DNA of 64,000 nt from Isotricha intestinalis (GCA_023807065.1 JAJJLU010000369.1:1-64000), one strand, 5' to 3'. Shown: positions 40,812-52,399, counted from the first letter of the stretch. Notes: generated from the sequence alone by a model not told the origin. A program made the numbers and translations.

Positions 40812-43025
40812 ATGTCTAAATCTGAAAATAATCAAAATTTAGATGAAACTAATATTAAAATATCAAAAGACAATGAAAAATTTAATTTACTTTCTCAAAA
40901 ACCAATAGACATACCTTTAAAAATAATAAATTCGAATAATAAAGAAATAGATAATATCAATCCATTATCATTATTTGAAAAAATAATAAGATTTAATAAA
41001 GTAATACAACATAATTTCAAAAGGAAATTTTTCTCAGATAATATAAACAAAACAATATTTATATTAAATATATTATCCTTGATATTATATTATTTGTCTC
41101 TTCAAAGTTGTGGTGAAGATGCAACAGAATGTTTAATAAAAAATGGATTTAAATTTTATGTTTGGATAGGAGTTTTCTTATTAATTTCTTCATTTTTTTT
41201 CAGTTTATTTATTTCTATTATAATTTTCACTGAAAAATTTTTCATTCATTTACTTTATGTATTACCAATATATTTTTTTTTTTTCTGTTCATATACAGGA
41301 ACAAATGTAGACGAACATGGATTATATAATTTTTTAGCTTGGTTTGTTTTTTGTTTTATTTTAATCCCAGTTATTATAACAATATTATTAATAATTAAAT
41401 TCATAAAAACCAACCAAAAATTAAAATTATTCTTTATAATATTATCAATAGTTTTTATATTATTTTTCTACAATATAATAACTCCTGAATTTAAATGTGA
41501 TAATTGGGAAAAAGGATTAAACAATACTTCAATAAATAATGATAGAAAAAAATATAAATGTAGAATATTAATTCCAACAACATGTAAAATAGATTATTTT
41601 AATGGAACTTTTGATCTAAGTAAAAAATATAGGCCAACATGTGAAATGGAGTCTTTAAGAAAAAAAGAATATTATTTATTTAAAAAAATAATTGGAAATC
41701 AATTTAATATAAAATACAATAGGTATGGTTATCCAATAACAACAATTAATAAATTTGATATGCAACAAACAGGAACATTAAAAGAATATCAATATTTAGT
41801 AATGTCAAATTCAATTCCAATGGAATTATATAATGATAAAAATTCATCTTTTTCAAATTATTTAAAGCCAGAAGTAGAAGTTGAATTTGATGAAGAAAAA
41901 AGAGGAAAAATATATATTAACGTAAATAGAAATGAAACATTAATATCAGAAAGGAAAAAATTACAATATAAAAAGAGTTTATATAATAATATATTAATAA
42001 TATATTTAGACGCAGTATCAAGAAATCAATTTCGTAGAAAATTAAATAAAGTATCTAAAATAATAAAACCATACTTTCCATATAATAAAAATATAACAGA
42101 GAAAAAATATTCAGCATTTGAATTTTTAAAATATAACACTCTTCAAGCTTTAACATATCCAAATATAAAAGCAATGTTTTATGGAATTCCAGTAAATGGA
42201 TTAAATGGAACAAACATAGTAAAATATTTTAAAGAAAGAGGATATATAACAGGTCATACAGGAACTACATGTGGAAAGGAAATATTTTCAATAAATAAAA
42301 TGATAGAATGTCGTTCTTTAGATTATAATACATTCGACCATGAGAATATTGCTTTATTTTGTGACCCAAATTTCTATGATTATAGTTATAGTTTAACTAA
42401 AGGAGTTGCATCAATTTTACAAAGATGTTTATATGGAAAACCTGCTTATGAATATGCTATGGAATATACAATTAAATTTTGGGAAACTTATATTGATCAA
42501 AAAAAATTTTATAGAATTCATATGAATGAAGCTCATGAAGGTACTATGGAAGTAATTAGTTATTTAGAAAGTCCTTTAGAAAAATTTGTTAAATATTTTT
42601 TTGAAAGAGATTATTTATTAAAAGATACTGTTGTTTTATTTGTTAGTGATCATGGAAATCATATGTTAGGACCTTGGAAATTTTTATTTGCTGAAGATTT
42701 TAATATTGAAAGTACTTTAGGTCTTTTAATTATTGTTTTACCTAATAATGATAAATTATATAATAGTGGTATATATAATCATTTAAATGAAAATCAACAA
42801 ACTTTTATTACTCCTTATGATATTCATGATACTTTAATTCATATTTGCTTTGGAGATATTGATAAAGATATTTTAGAAGAAGGAAAATTTAATTATAAAG
42901 CAAATAATGCTTTTTCAGGAAAAGGAGAATCTGTTTTTAATGGAATTGCACAAGAAGATAGATTTTGTACTAGTAAATTTAATTATATTATGGCAAGAAG
43001 TGATTGTAAGTGTAAACTTTGGTAA
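40812..43025 (+). CDS. DUF229 / sulfatase-like membrane protein
   Basis: A 737-residue protein. Residues 70-230 contain five or six membrane helices. The rest is a DUF229-type domain of the alkaline-phosphatase-like superfamily: IIYLDAVSRNQFRRKL near 397 (first metal Asp), a nucleophile-region NTLQALTYPN, GYITGHTGTTCG, the mid-domain RIHMNEAHEG and FVSDHGNHMLGPWK near 610 with the second Asp-His pair. Metal-binding positions expected for a phospho- or sulfo-transferase fold are thus present. The domain would face the lumen or the outside. Substrate is unknown; related enzymes modify glycans or GPI anchors. The helices at the N-terminus rather than a signal peptide resemble phosphoethanolamine transferases. 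Confidence 0.8.
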   Translation: MSKSENNQNLDETNIKISKDNEKFNLLSQKPIDIPLKIINSNNKEIDNINPLSLFEKIIRFNKVIQHNFKRKFFSDNINKTIFILNILSLILYYLSLQSCGEDATECLIKNGFKFYVWIGVFLLISSFFFSLFISIIIFTEKFFIHLLYVLPIYFFFFCSYTGTNVDEHGLYNFLAWFVFCFILIPVIITILLIIKFIKTNQKLKLFFIILSIVFILFFYNIITPEFKCDNWEKGLNNTSINNDRKKYKCRILIPTTCKIDYFNGTFDLSKKYRPTCEMESLRKKEYYLFKKIIGNQFNIKYNRYGYPITTINKFDMQQTGTLKEYQYLVMSNSIPMELYNDKNSSFSNYLKPEVEVEFDEEKRGKIYINVNRNETLISERKKLQYKKSLYNNILIIYLDAVSRNQFRRKLNKVSKIIKPYFPYNKNITEKKYSAFEFLKYNTLQALTYPNIKAMFYGIPVNGLNGTNIVKYFKERGYITGHTGTTCGKEIFSINKMIECRSLDYNTFDHENIALFCDPNFYDYSYSLTKGVASILQRCLYGKPAYEYAMEYTIKFWETYIDQKKFYRIHMNEAHEGTMEVISYLESPLEKFVKYFFERDYLLKDTVVLFVSDHGNHMLGPWKFLFAEDFNIESTLGLLIIVLPNNDKLYNSGIYNHLNENQQTFITPYDIHDTLIHICFGDIDKDILEEGKFNYKANNAFSGKGESVFNGIAQEDRFCTSKFNYIMARSDCKCKLW

Positions 43026-44019
43026 ATGATTTTTTACATTTTTTTAAAATTTTTTTGACGACTTGTTTTCTAAAATTTTCAACCGCTTTTTTTTGGATCA
43101 ACATGTATTGTTATTTTGTTTTTTATATATCAGTTTGGAATTATTATATTTGTTTAAAATTTGTTATAATTTTATGTTAATAAAATTTATTAATTAATTA
43201 TATGTTAATATATATTTTATTAAATATAAAATTATCTATATAAAATAAAAATATATGATTTTAAATTAAGAAAACAAAAAAAATTAAAAAGAACATTTAT
43301 AGAAAAGATAAAAAATATTCAATCATTTTTTTTCAAAACATATTTCTATTATTATTTTATTTCTATCTTTGTTTTTTATTGATTTTTTTTTCTAATAATT
43401 AAAAACATATATCATTATTTTATACAAAAAATTAGATTCATTCATTTACTATCATATTCTTTGAATAAAAGTTTATATAATGAAAAGGAAAATGATTCAA
43501 TAAATTTTGTCTTAAATGTATGATTTTTTCATTAATTTATTTTCCATAACCATTAAATTATAAACTTCAAAGATGATATTTTAACTTTATTTAAATAATT
43601 TTTCTTCAATTAGTATATAAATAAAGAAAAAGAAAATAAATCTTATTAAAAAAAAATAAAAAATTCAAATCAAATTCTTGATAATAATACTATTTATGAG
43701 AACAGTAATTGAAGAAAATTTTTTTATGATTATTCAAATAATATAAAACCTTTTTATTAATTCAAACCAATCCAAATAACCATTTATTTTCTTAAAAAAG
43801 TGATTTTTTATTTTGTATTTCATTTTATTTGAAATAAAAATAAAGTAAATGATATTTATATTATTAATGGAATAATATTTAATCAAAATATTATTTAAAA
43901 ATTTAGTAATTTATAATTAATAATATGCATTTTAAAAGAATAAATACAAAATATACCAAATTTTATTTTTATTGTTTAAAATTATTTCTAATATTTGTAT
44001 TTTCTTTTTTAATGTCTTT
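43026..44019. other. Large convergent gap
   Basis: About 1 kb between the end of the DUF229 gene and the end of the TPR-like gene. Only short open frames, all AT-driven. Nothing recognised; it is the longest silent stretch in the window. Confidence 0.4.
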
Positions 44020-45102
44020 TTATTCGTTTTTTTGTCTATTCTTGTTTCGGTGATAAATGTCATTTTCTTCTTTTTGAATTTTATTTTCAATTTTATCAAA
44101 AAAATGACTTGAATTAGTTCTTTTATTTTCAAAAGATTCATTAATTTTTTCTTCTAAATTTCTAATTGACATTTTATCTCTTTCACTTAATTCATGTTCT
44201 ATAATAATATGAAAACTTTTCTTTTTATTTATTTCTTCATCAAAAGAAAAGTTTCCTTCCATTAAACTTAAATTTTTTGAACTATTTAATTGTAATAAAT
44301 TATCTTCTTTTAGTCTTATCAATTTAACAGTAATATAATTATTTTCTCCTAAAAATTGATTAGTAAACTGTAATCCTTTATCTATATCTTTAATATAATC
44401 TTTAAAAGAATATTTTTTTGTAAAAGAAAAATAATTTAACATTAAAAAAGAAAATAATTTATGTGTTTCATTGTTATTTTTATCTTGATAATCTTCATTT
44501 ATTATATCTTTAATTTCTTTAAACATTAAATGAAAGTAATGAAGAGATAAATTTATATTTTTTTTCTTATATTCAATTATTCCATAATTATTATATGAAA
44601 TAGCATCATCTATTTTATTTTTATTCATTTCAAAATTTTTATCAAGAAATTTTTGTGCTTTATCATACCTTTTTTCTCTTTCATATAAACAAGAAATATT
44701 ATTAATTAAAGCATTTTTCCTTTTTAATATTTTTTTTTCATTTTTAAAAGGACAATTTTTTATTATTTCAAATCCTATTTTTATTAATAATTTTACATAA
44801 TCATTTTTATTATTGAAATAATAATAAGATGAATATTGTGTAATTATTTCTATTAATTTACTTATCATTTCTATGATAATATTTAAATTATTTTTTGAAA
44901 AAAAAGAATCTTCAGTAAAAAATTGTTTTTCTTTATTATAATGATTTAAAGTTCTTAATAATAATATTCCATATTGATTTGTTAATAAATTATTGTTTGA
45001 TAAATCATATAATTCTAAAAGATGTGATAAACAACATGCAATTTTATAATAATTTTGACAAATAAATTTTTGATTTAAATATTCATTACAATAACCTTTC
45101 AT
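44020..45102 (-). CDS. TPR-like helical repeat protein
   Basis: A 360-residue helical protein. The first usable ATG is at 45102 (MKGYCNEYL); the frame stays open 63 bases further but has no ATG there and then meets a stop. Helix pairs of about 34 residues resemble tetratricopeptide repeats, clearest at about 140-235: KRKNALINNISCLYEREKRY, then AISYNNYGIIEYKKKNINLS. Repeats near the ends are weak. A charged C-terminal tail of about 70 residues follows the helices. TPR-type proteins bind partner peptides; no orthologue is recognised. It is divergent from the gene at 45230, 127 bp away. Confidence 0.6.
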   Translation of the reverse strand: MKGYCNEYLNQKFICQNYYKIACCLSHLLELYDLSNNNLLTNQYGILLLRTLNHYNKEKQFFTEDSFFSKNNLNIIIEMISKLIEIITQYSSYYYFNNKNDYVKLLIKIGFEIIKNCPFKNEKKILKRKNALINNISCLYEREKRYDKAQKFLDKNFEMNKNKIDDAISYNNYGIIEYKKKNINLSLHYFHLMFKEIKDIINEDYQDKNNNETHKLFSFLMLNYFSFTKKYSFKDYIKDIDKGLQFTNQFLGENNYITVKLIRLKEDNLLQLNSSKNLSLMEGNFSFDEEINKKKSFHIIIEHELSERDKMSIRNLEEKINESFENKRTNSSHFFDKIENKIQKEENDIYHRNKNRQKNE

Positions 45103-45229
45103 AAAAATTAAATTAATTTTTAATAATTTAAGTAAAATATTTAATATTATAAACAATACATTCAATTTTTGTTACTAAATTTTTAATAAAGATTATAATT
45201 TTCTAAGATATAGGCAATAAATAATAAAA

Positions 45230-45988
45230 ATGGAAAAACAAGAAAAATATATCCCAACATTAAATCATTTCAGTGAATTTTATTCAGATAATTTATCAGA
45301 AGAAAATATAGAAGATAAAGACTTTATTTTTGATGATTCAAATCAATTATTTGATTTCCAAAAAAGTCTAGAAGAAAATTATTCAGGAAAAACAAAAATA
45401 GATTTAAATAATGAAAAAGAAAATGAAGAATTAAACATAAATAATAAAATATTAATATATGAAGGAAATAATGATCAAAAATTATTTAAAATAGAAAATA
45501 AAAAAAATATAAGACCTGAAAATTTAAAAATTCGGATAAAAGTTCATTTCCATAAATTTATTTATTCTTTCTTTAAAGATTTAATAAAAGATAAATTTCA
45601 CAATAAAAATTGTAAAATAAGAAAAATTTCTTATTCAATAACAAAAAAAAATAATAAAGAACATAATAAATTACTTTTAAATATGTCAATGGAAGAATTT
45701 TTAAGTCAAAGTGTTTCTCCTAGTTTTAAATGTGCAATTGAACAAAATAAAAAAAATATTAAAAGATTAAAAAAATTAATTGGTAATTCTGAGGAAATAC
45801 AATTTTTAAAAATAAGATACAAAGATTTTTTTAAGAGATTTTATTTAAGCAACGAACAATTAAATATTAATTTTAAATTAAGTTCTTCTACTCAATTTTT
45901 TTCCAATTTTTTAAATTCTTTAAATGATAATGAAAAAAAATTAGTCAATATATTAGTCCAAGAAAATAATTTTTTTAATGAAAAATAG
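45230..45988 (+). CDS. Hypothetical protein with basic helical core
   Basis: A 252-residue protein. The first 95 residues are acidic and Asn-rich. From about 100 a better-ordered, basic helical part begins (ENLKIRIKVHFHKFIYSFFK), continues with NMSMEEFLSQSVSPSFK and ends with FLNSLNDNEKKLVNILVQE. The combination of an acidic disordered lead and a basic, aromatic-rich core could be nucleic-acid-related, but I do not recognise the family. The stop is TAG, the only one among the genes here where I clearly read it. No membrane segment or signal peptide. Confidence 0.55.
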   Translation: MEKQEKYIPTLNHFSEFYSDNLSEENIEDKDFIFDDSNQLFDFQKSLEENYSGKTKIDLNNEKENEELNINNKILIYEGNNDQKLFKIENKKNIRPENLKIRIKVHFHKFIYSFFKDLIKDKFHNKNCKIRKISYSITKKNNKEHNKLLLNMSMEEFLSQSVSPSFKCAIEQNKKNIKRLKKLIGNSEEIQFLKIRYKDFFKRFYLSNEQLNINFKLSSSTQFFSNFLNSLNDNEKKLVNILVQENNFFNEK

Positions 45989-46084
45989 TATAAATAATCC
46001 TTTTTTTATTTTTAAATTGTCTACTTCTTAAAAAATGTATAATTTTTATGAATTAAATAAATAAATAAAATATTATATATTAAT

Positions 46085-49000
46085 TTATTTTAATTGAATC
46101 ATTAAATTTTTTCCAATTTTTGATTTATTTAATGATTTAATATTAATTGTATTTTGTTTTTCAAAAATTTGAATGATTTTAATATCACATTTGTCATCAA
46201 CAATATAAATTCTATCAAAAATAAATTTAAGTTCAATATCAAAATCAAAAGTTATTTGTTGAGTAATAACCATAAAAGGAAATTTTCTTAAATAAAAAAA
46301 ATTTCCTTTTTTATACAGTAAAAAATCAACAAATTCAGAATTAGTAATAACAATTGCATCATCTAAATTTATTTCATCTTCTTTTAAATATTCAACTTTA
46401 TTTTTAACTGTATAATATTCAATTTTACATAATTTTTCTTTAATAAGATTATTATCTTCTGTTTTAATTTCAACTCTTTCATAAGGTAATTCAATATTTA
46501 TTCTTTTACAATTAATATTATAACAACAAAAATATTTAGTTACATTACTATATGTTACAAAAGAAGGTAATGGTGATGAAGATAGAAATACATAATTTAT
46601 ATTTTCTTTATATATTGAATTTACTAATTGTATTTTTGGTAATGTATATAAATTTATATATCCATCATCAGAACAATCAATTAACATATTTAATTCATTA
46701 TTTACATTTATATTATTTATTTTTTTTGAATGATTTAAATAATATTTTGGATTATATGGCCCATCAATATTAATTATTTCTTTCATATTATAAATTATTA
46801 AACTTCCATTTTTTGTGCCTACATATAAGTTATCTTCATTTTTATCAACGTATATTTTTGTTATTAAACTTTTATCTGGAATATTTTCATTCATTATTTG
46901 AGCAAATTTATTATTTGATACTTTAAATATTAATTTACTATTATTTTCTTCTATTAAAATAATATTTGATTTCCCTTTTGAAATATATATCAATTGTATT
47001 ATTGATGAAAATGGACTTAGGCAATTTTCTGTTTTACTTTCTTTTTTTGTTAAATCAATTTTAATAATATTTAAATCATTTGTATAAAGCATTAAATTAT
47101 TTTCTAATTCTCCTTTCTTAATATATTTTATTTTTTTAACATCAGATAATTTAATTGAACAATCTAATTCTTTATATTCTTCTTCTTTAATATAGGTAAT
47201 AGGTTCATTATATATTTGATGAGGAGTTAATCCTAATTCTACTAATTTTATAGTACATATTTTTTCTGATGGATCTTTTATCATTTTAAGTTTTTTATCT
47301 ATAATATTATCATAAGAATAAGGCATAAATAAATTTTTTTTTTCTAAAGCCTTTTCTCCTCTAGAATAAACACCAAATATTAAATTAACCCATTCACAAA
47401 TATCTTCTTTGATTAATTCTAATATTTCTCTATAAATGCTAGTAAAAAAATAATAATTATTATTTGACCAATTTGGCATTAATACATCATTAACAAAAAC
47501 ATCTTCTTTATTTTTACCATAAATATTATTATTATTACTAATATTATCATTACCTTTAAGGGTACTATTGATTTCATCTAAATCATTGTTAGTATAATTG
47601 CTGTCTTTTAATATATTATAAGTAGATTCTCCTCTTTCATTAACTTGTAATTTTCCTAAATTTAATTTATTTAAATTACAAAACATTTCAGGAAAAAAAA
47701 AAAAATGAGGAATAATTTCCCTTAAATCACTTCTTGAAGTAGTAGAACCCTTATAACTTTTTTCAATATTAATAAATAATCTATCAGGAGCATCAAAAGA
47801 TTTTCCTTGAATACTCCAAGCAGTGAAAACATAAGGAAAAATCCTATTTAAATAATGTGAAACATAAGCAGGATTAGAATAATGAGTACCATAATAATAA
47901 GGAATATTGTCTAAACAAATATTATCATCATTGTAGAATTCTTCCATAGTATAATTTTTATATTTTTCATCTAACTCTTCTTTAAAACAATCATAATTTT
48001 CTTGATAATTTTTTTTTCTCATGCTTCCATTATTTAATTCTATTTGTGCCATTGGTTTATCTAATTGTCTTATTCTAATTTTTTCATCTTTTTTTATTAT
48101 TGAATAATCATGAACTATCCATGGAAATACTGGAAATTGAGTTAAGTCTTTTAAAGATCTATTTGCAAATATATTTGTTTTATTTAAAAATGTAAATGTT
48201 GATATTTTACCCAATTTCCATTCTTCTAATATTATGTTTTTTTGATGGTCACTTCTTTGTATTTTCACAGACAAATTTTCAAGTGAATTTATAAATTGTT
48301 CTTTTCCATTTTCTATATTAAAGGTAAAGAAATATGATTTATTTTTATTTGTGAATATTTCTATTGAATTATCTAAATAATAATATTTTCTATTAAAAAC
48401 TAAATTTATATCATCTATTTTTATTTTTATATAATATGGAATATTATAATCTATATTGCTATACGAACCATAACATAATTTAGTGTTACTTTCATAATTT
48501 TGTTTTATTTCTTCTTTTTCTGAATAAAAAAACTCAAAAAATTTTGCTTTTTGATTGTATGAATTTTTCTTAATTAAAATAAAACCTTTAATATGGTGTG
48601 ATATTTTTACTAAACAACAAGGAATTTTATCATAATTAAAAGGAATTTTGAAATCTATATTTTCATTTTCATTTTTAAATATTGATAAATTTATATACTT
48701 TTTTTCATTAGAACAAAAATCTTCAAAAGTATATTTATTTGAAACATAATAATTAAAATCTAAAATTGGAATTATTAAAGTATTCATTAAATTTTCAGTT
48801 AAATGGGTTGAAATCTTAAATTTAAAATCTTTTTTTTTGTCAGTATAAAATAATTTTTTATTTGAATAAATCCCATTAAAAGAAAATAATTCTTTTTTTA
48901 TTTTAATATATTTTTTTTGAATAATTGACTTTTGAGAATAATTTATAATATTATATAAAGTCATAAATCTATCATCCCATATTATATTTTGTTCATTAAC

Positions 49001-52000
49001 TCGTTCTAAATCTTTTTTTTCTTCTTTTATTATATAATTAATTAAAAAAAATTTAATTTTATCCTTTTCATTTTGAGGAATAACAAAATGTAAAAGATTT
49101 AAAGTAATTTTTTGAAGTATATCCTCATTGTAACCTAGATTCAATTTTTCATCTTTATTTTTTAATTCAGAAAAAGCAATTATATTTGAAAATATATTTT
49201 CGTAAATTAATGGTTTTTCATTTGTTAAACATAAATAAGAAATGATTTGTAAATGTGAAATAAAAAGAGAAATAAAATTATTCATCATATTTTTTTTGAG
49301 AGTATCATTTATAATTTTTTGCTCATTAGAATAAAGATATTCTCCTAAATTTATTATTGTATACAGAAAAATTAAATATTGATTCAATAATTCATTATTT
49401 TTTATATTATTTTTAAAAAAATATTGAAAAAATATCAAAGAGATAAAATTTAACAATTTACTCATTTCATTCAATTTCTTTAATAAATCTGAATTTATTT
49501 TTTCAATTTTTTCAATTTTATTATTTTCAAATTTAGAGAAAAAATTATTTCTAAAAAAATTTACAAAATTTTTTTTTTGATATTTTTTAAAATAATTTTT
49601 TATTATTTCAAATTTATTATTTTTATCATTTATTGTTTCTAAATCATTTAATAAATCTTTACATTCTTCTATAAATTTTATAAAATCAGAAAATCCTACA
49701 ACTTGAGTCTTTTTCAAATCTTTTATATTATCATATTGATTAACATCTATTTTAGTAATTTGAAAATATGAACTCTTAATTAATTCATCAATAATTTTAA
49801 TTACATTCTTATATCTCATTTCTTGACGATGAGTATAATATTTTTGAATTATTAAAGAAAAAGTTTGAAAACCTAAATATCCATTTTTTTCTTTATCTTT
49901 AAAATTAATGTTATTATTTATTTCTTCTATTACTATTTTAACTAAAAAAGATTGTAAAGTATCTTTAATTCTTGTAAAATATAGATTTAAGTTATTTTCT
50001 TCTTTATATTCTTTTTGTAAATAGATCAAAGAATAAACAAGAATATTTATAAGATATTTTTTAATTGATATTTTTGTATATAAATTAATATCTACATTTT
50101 CTTTTTGAATTAGGTCAAATAAATTTGTTAAATTTTCAGAAATAAATTTAATATATAATTCCAAATCAAATTGTTCTGGTTTCTCTATATTTACATTATT
50201 ATAATCACCTATATAATTTATAGAAAATTTTACATAGTCTAAAATTAGAATAAACATTAAATCTTCTTTTGAATATTTTTTATTAATCCTCTTTTTGTTT
50301 TCATTTGGAACCATAAATTTTATGTCAAAAAAAAGTTCAATTATAGATTGATAAATTTGAAAAGAATATTTTAAATTTTGTTTAATATATGCAATTTTCT
50401 CATTTAATTTTTTATTATTCTTTAAATATATTAATTGAAATATTTGAATGATCATGAATTTATTTTCTATATTATTATGTTTAAATAAAGATAAATTTAT
50501 TAAGAAATCCAAATTCATACTTTCATTTAAATATTTAGAATTTAATATTTCATTATATAATGATTTTACAATATACAAAGAATAATTATCTTGATGATTT
50601 TCTTGATGATTTAATTGCAATAAATAATAAGGAATTTCATTTATATTTTCATCATTTGATTGAATGATATTTTTTATCATATTTTGTAAAAAAGGATAAA
50701 AATTATTACCATATTTTTCATATTTTATTTCATTTAAAAATTTACCACATATACTAAATTTCATAAATTTATATAAATGCTTTCCATTGATGTTTATATA
50801 ATTAAAATATTGATCTAATTCCCCATGAAAAATTTTTATAATTATTTCATATTTAAAAAAAATTGAAATATAAAAGCTTTTCAAATATTCCATATCCTTA
50901 ATTAGTGGTATTTGCTTAATAATATTATCACTTATATTAAATAAAAAATCCCTACAATCTTCATTATCAAAGTAATCATTATCTAACTTTTCAATAAAAA
51001 AACCAAAAACTTCAAAAAAATTTGAATTAGAAGCATCAATTAAATTTTGTGGTTTATCAATTAAAACTTCTTTAATCAAGTTTATATATTTTTTAAAAAG
51101 TATTGTTTCATTTTTATTTAATAAAAATATTTCTAATATAGGTAAAAATATTTTCATTCCTCCTACAAAATAAATATTATTTTTATATAGTTTATTATTA
51201 ATGAAATCTTTTCCATTTTTTTCATCTTTAATATTTTTATTCCAATAAATATCATCACCTAAATTAAAAATATTTTTTGAATATATTTTTCCTTCAAAAC
51301 TAATTCTAGGATAATCAAAAGTAAAACAACTTATAGGAGCAAAATTTCCTTGAAAATTTTCAAAAAATAATGCATTGTTTAATTGAAAAGTTCCTTCAAA
51401 AAAAGTTGATTTTACTCGAATTTCTTCTTTAGGTTTATTTATTTCTGATACACCAATAGTTATTATTTTATCTTCTTTAAAATTCATCAATGAAAAATTT
51501 ATTTTATACCATTTATCCATATTTATTTTAAAATGCATTGTTTCTCTTTTTTTCTTATCTATATATAAATCTATATCAATTCCATTTAAAATTAAATCTA
51601 TGTGTTTTTGATATAAATGTATTGAAATTAATTTTGAATTTTCATTTTTTTGATAATTCCTTGTTAAAAATAATATTTGAAAATTTAATGTATTACCTTC
51701 AGAAATTATTTTTGGGTCTTTTAAATTTGTTTGAATTCCATCACATTTTTTTAAATCAAAAGAAAAATAATCAAATTGATTTAAATCATCTGTTCCACTT
51801 AAAAAAGACATAAGTAAATCAATATATTTAGATAAATTATTAAAATTATTATTCCTATCTTTTTCTTCCCAAAAATATTCTTTGGCAATTTTTTGGAAAA
51901 CACAATAAAATTCAATTTTTGATAAATTTTCATTTTTTTTTAAGATATTAAAAATTTCTTCTAAAACAGTTATTAAACATTCATTTGATGAATATATATA

Positions 52001-52399
52001 TAAATCATATAAAATTCCTATCATTCCAGTTTCTTCTTCTTCTTCATTATAATAATTTTTATTTAATTGAATATTTTCTGCAATTTGAGTTGATTGAGTA
52101 AAAATATTTTTTATTTGTCTTAAATTATTTATTATTAATTCATTTTCTTCTTCTTCATTTTCTATTATTTTTCCTTTTTTTTTACCATTTGAATAATTTC
52201 GTAAAAAATTAAAAAATTCTATTATTTTTGCTTCTGCATTTATTTTAAATTTTGGAATTAAATTTTTTATTTCTTCTGAATATTCAAATATTTCTTTAAT
52301 AAAATTCTTATTATTAATTCTTTTAATATCTTTATTTTTATCTATATTAATAATATTATCAGAATTTAAAATATTTTCTTTTATCGATTTATTTTCCAT
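46085..52399 (-). CDS. Large BEACH-domain protein
   Basis: A 2104-residue protein, start at the ATG at 52399 (MENKSIKEN). About 240-380 shows a concanavalin-like beta region typical of neurobeachin-type proteins, then long helical ARM-like stretches to about 1200. A PH-like segment precedes the BEACH domain (about 1410-1730): LTQFPVFPWIVHDY, YYGTHYSNPAYVSHYLNRI, then PHFFFFPEMFCN and the NWSNNNYYFF..WVNLIFG part, closing with GLTPHQIYNEP. The rest forms WD40-like blades. BEACH proteins guide membrane traffic, lysosome size and, in ciliates, vacuole and cortical vesicle handling. An Asn-rich insert interrupts BEACH near 1600. The size matches the family. Confidence 0.85.
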   Translation of the reverse strand: MENKSIKENILNSDNIINIDKNKDIKRINNKNFIKEIFEYSEEIKNLIPKFKINAEAKIIEFFNFLRNYSNGKKKGKIIENEEEENELIINNLRQIKNIFTQSTQIAENIQLNKNYYNEEEEETGMIGILYDLYIYSSNECLITVLEEIFNILKKNENLSKIEFYCVFQKIAKEYFWEEKDRNNNFNNLSKYIDLLMSFLSGTDDLNQFDYFSFDLKKCDGIQTNLKDPKIISEGNTLNFQILFLTRNYQKNENSKLISIHLYQKHIDLILNGIDIDLYIDKKKRETMHFKINMDKWYKINFSLMNFKEDKIITIGVSEINKPKEEIRVKSTFFEGTFQLNNALFFENFQGNFAPISCFTFDYPRISFEGKIYSKNIFNLGDDIYWNKNIKDEKNGKDFINNKLYKNNIYFVGGMKIFLPILEIFLLNKNETILFKKYINLIKEVLIDKPQNLIDASNSNFFEVFGFFIEKLDNDYFDNEDCRDFLFNISDNIIKQIPLIKDMEYLKSFYISIFFKYEIIIKIFHGELDQYFNYININGKHLYKFMKFSICGKFLNEIKYEKYGNNFYPFLQNMIKNIIQSNDENINEIPYYLLQLNHQENHQDNYSLYIVKSLYNEILNSKYLNESMNLDFLINLSLFKHNNIENKFMIIQIFQLIYLKNNKKLNEKIAYIKQNLKYSFQIYQSIIELFFDIKFMVPNENKKRINKKYSKEDLMFILILDYVKFSINYIGDYNNVNIEKPEQFDLELYIKFISENLTNLFDLIQKENVDINLYTKISIKKYLINILVYSLIYLQKEYKEENNLNLYFTRIKDTLQSFLVKIVIEEINNNINFKDKEKNGYLGFQTFSLIIQKYYTHRQEMRYKNVIKIIDELIKSSYFQITKIDVNQYDNIKDLKKTQVVGFSDFIKFIEECKDLLNDLETINDKNNKFEIIKNYFKKYQKKNFVNFFRNNFFSKFENNKIEKIEKINSDLLKKLNEMSKLLNFISLIFFQYFFKNNIKNNELLNQYLIFLYTIINLGEYLYSNEQKIINDTLKKNMMNNFISLFISHLQIISYLCLTNEKPLIYENIFSNIIAFSELKNKDEKLNLGYNEDILQKITLNLLHFVIPQNEKDKIKFFLINYIIKEEKKDLERVNEQNIIWDDRFMTLYNIINYSQKSIIQKKYIKIKKELFSFNGIYSNKKLFYTDKKKDFKFKISTHLTENLMNTLIIPILDFNYYVSNKYTFEDFCSNEKKYINLSIFKNENENIDFKIPFNYDKIPCCLVKISHHIKGFILIKKNSYNQKAKFFEFFYSEKEEIKQNYESNTKLCYGSYSNIDYNIPYYIKIKIDDINLVFNRKYYYLDNSIEIFTNKNKSYFFTFNIENGKEQFINSLENLSVKIQRSDHQKNIILEEWKLGKISTFTFLNKTNIFANRSLKDLTQFPVFPWIVHDYSIIKKDEKIRIRQLDKPMAQIELNNGSMRKKNYQENYDCFKEELDEKYKNYTMEEFYNDDNICLDNIPYYYGTHYSNPAYVSHYLNRIFPYVFTAWSIQGKSFDAPDRLFINIEKSYKGSTTSRSDLREIIPHFFFFPEMFCNLNKLNLGKLQVNERGESTYNILKDSNYTNNDLDEINSTLKGNDNISNNNNIYGKNKEDVFVNDVLMPNWSNNNYYFFTSIYREILELIKEDICEWVNLIFGVYSRGEKALEKKNLFMPYSYDNIIDKKLKMIKDPSEKICTIKLVELGLTPHQIYNEPITYIKEEEYKELDCSIKLSDVKKIKYIKKGELENNLMLYTNDLNIIKIDLTKKESKTENCLSPFSSIIQLIYISKGKSNIILIEENNSKLIFKVSNNKFAQIMNENIPDKSLITKIYVDKNEDNLYVGTKNGSLIIYNMKEIINIDGPYNPKYYLNHSKKINNINVNNELNMLIDCSDDGYINLYTLPKIQLVNSIYKENINYVFLSSSPLPSFVTYSNVTKYFCCYNINCKRINIELPYERVEIKTEDNNLIKEKLCKIEYYTVKNKVEYLKEDEINLDDAIVITNSEFVDFLLYKKGNFFYLRKFPFMVITQQITFDFDIELKFIFDRIYIVDDKCDIKIIQIFEKQNTINIKSLNKSKIGKNLMIQLK

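Noticed and set aside
45103..45165. Upstream extension of the TPR-like gene
   Set aside because: The frame is open but starts with TTG and has no ATG, and a stop lies just beyond; the ATG at 45102 is used instead.
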